Positions 39,291 through 39,384 of a stretch of DNA of 39,384 nt are shown here, in pieces. How positions within the stretch are numbered: the first letter of the stretch is position 1; the number at the start of each line of letters is the position of its first letter. Source of the DNA: a virus. The position numbers and the translations under genes were made by a program. The stretch lies in the IMG/VR virus record IMGVR_UViG_3300025168_016986, positions 1 to 39,384 of that record. One strand, 5' to 3'. Below the pieces are notes generated by a model. It saw only the letters and a program-made list of their open reading frames with translations. It was not told the DNA's origin and did not search any database.

Positions 39291-39384
39291 CTTTGTTTAG
39301 GTTCGTAATAAACGCCTCCATTAATACGTATCGGCAACGTTGTTTAATGATACCAAAAATTTTATTATTTTTATAAAAAAAATG
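39291..39384. other. Short window end with no gene
   Basis: These 94 bases are AT-rich, with long runs of A and T. I see no ribosome binding site, tRNA or terminator I can defend. A GGAGG at about 39318 is not followed by a usable start. The region is likely upstream leader of the NlpC-like gene. Confidence 0.4.

Noticed and set aside
1-39384. CRISPR arrays, insertion sequences, integrase or attachment sites
   Set aside because: I saw no regularly spaced repeats, no transposase or integrase and no duplicated tRNA end.

Overview
This window reads as part of the genome of a T4-like contractile-tailed bacteriophage (Caudoviricetes, myovirus morphology), probably environmental or marine. The evidence is recognisable T4-type core proteins (baseplate wedge gp6 and gp25, late sigma factor gp55) beside genes common in such phages: PIN-PhoH ATPase, thymidine kinase, HNH endonuclease, a Cas4-like PD-(D/E)XK nuclease and two tRNAs. 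All supported genes lie on the minus strand, so transcription runs from high to low coordinates. Coding is extremely dense: no gap without a gene reaches 100 bases, and many neighbours overlap by 1-14 bases. The host cannot be named from the sequence; three near-consensus sigma-70 promoters suggest a bacterium with ordinary -35/-10 recognition.

Layout in transcription order. (1) 39290-33778: small accessory genes. These include a permuted NlpC/P60-type cysteine hydrolase, a von Willebrand A lipoprotein, small membrane proteins, a eukaryotic-type phosphomannomutase, a HIGH-motif nucleotidyltransferase, an HNH nuclease behind its own sigma-70 promoter, and a Thr/Glu-rich lipoprotein. (2) 33695-29553: tRNA-Thr and tRNA-Gly, thymidine kinase, PIN-PhoH, a metallopeptidase-like protein and the Cas4-like nuclease, with two further sigma-70 promoters. 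(3) 29545-12349: about 17 kb of glycan genes: glycosyltransferases, nucleotide-sugar enzymes, methyltransferases, a sulfotransferase, cupins and sugar-phosphate enzymes. (4) 12347-10560: small proteins and gp55. (5) 10546-1: baseplate and tail genes, including a 2169-residue protein and a probable hub or spike protein with an M15-peptidase-like motif.

The glycan cluster is the most interesting part. It holds a two-domain glycosyltransferase whose C-terminal half resembles GT29 sialyltransferases, a second protein resembling the GT42/DUF115 group, a CMP-sugar synthetase-like enzyme, an HpcH/HpaI aldolase, a SIS-HAD fusion, a HAD-nucleotidyltransferase fusion that keeps a strong internal ribosome binding site, GDP-mannose 4,6-dehydratase and a half-length DegT aminotransferase. 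With the phosphomannomutase and the HIGH-motif nucleotidyltransferase elsewhere in the window, the phage appears able to make at least one GDP-mannose-derived sugar and one CMP-activated sugar and transfer them to an acceptor. Remodelling the host surface glycan (for example to exclude other phages) or decorating virions are the plausible uses; the sequence does not decide between them. The cluster is packed head to tail with gp55 and the baseplate genes, so it probably shares transcripts with them.
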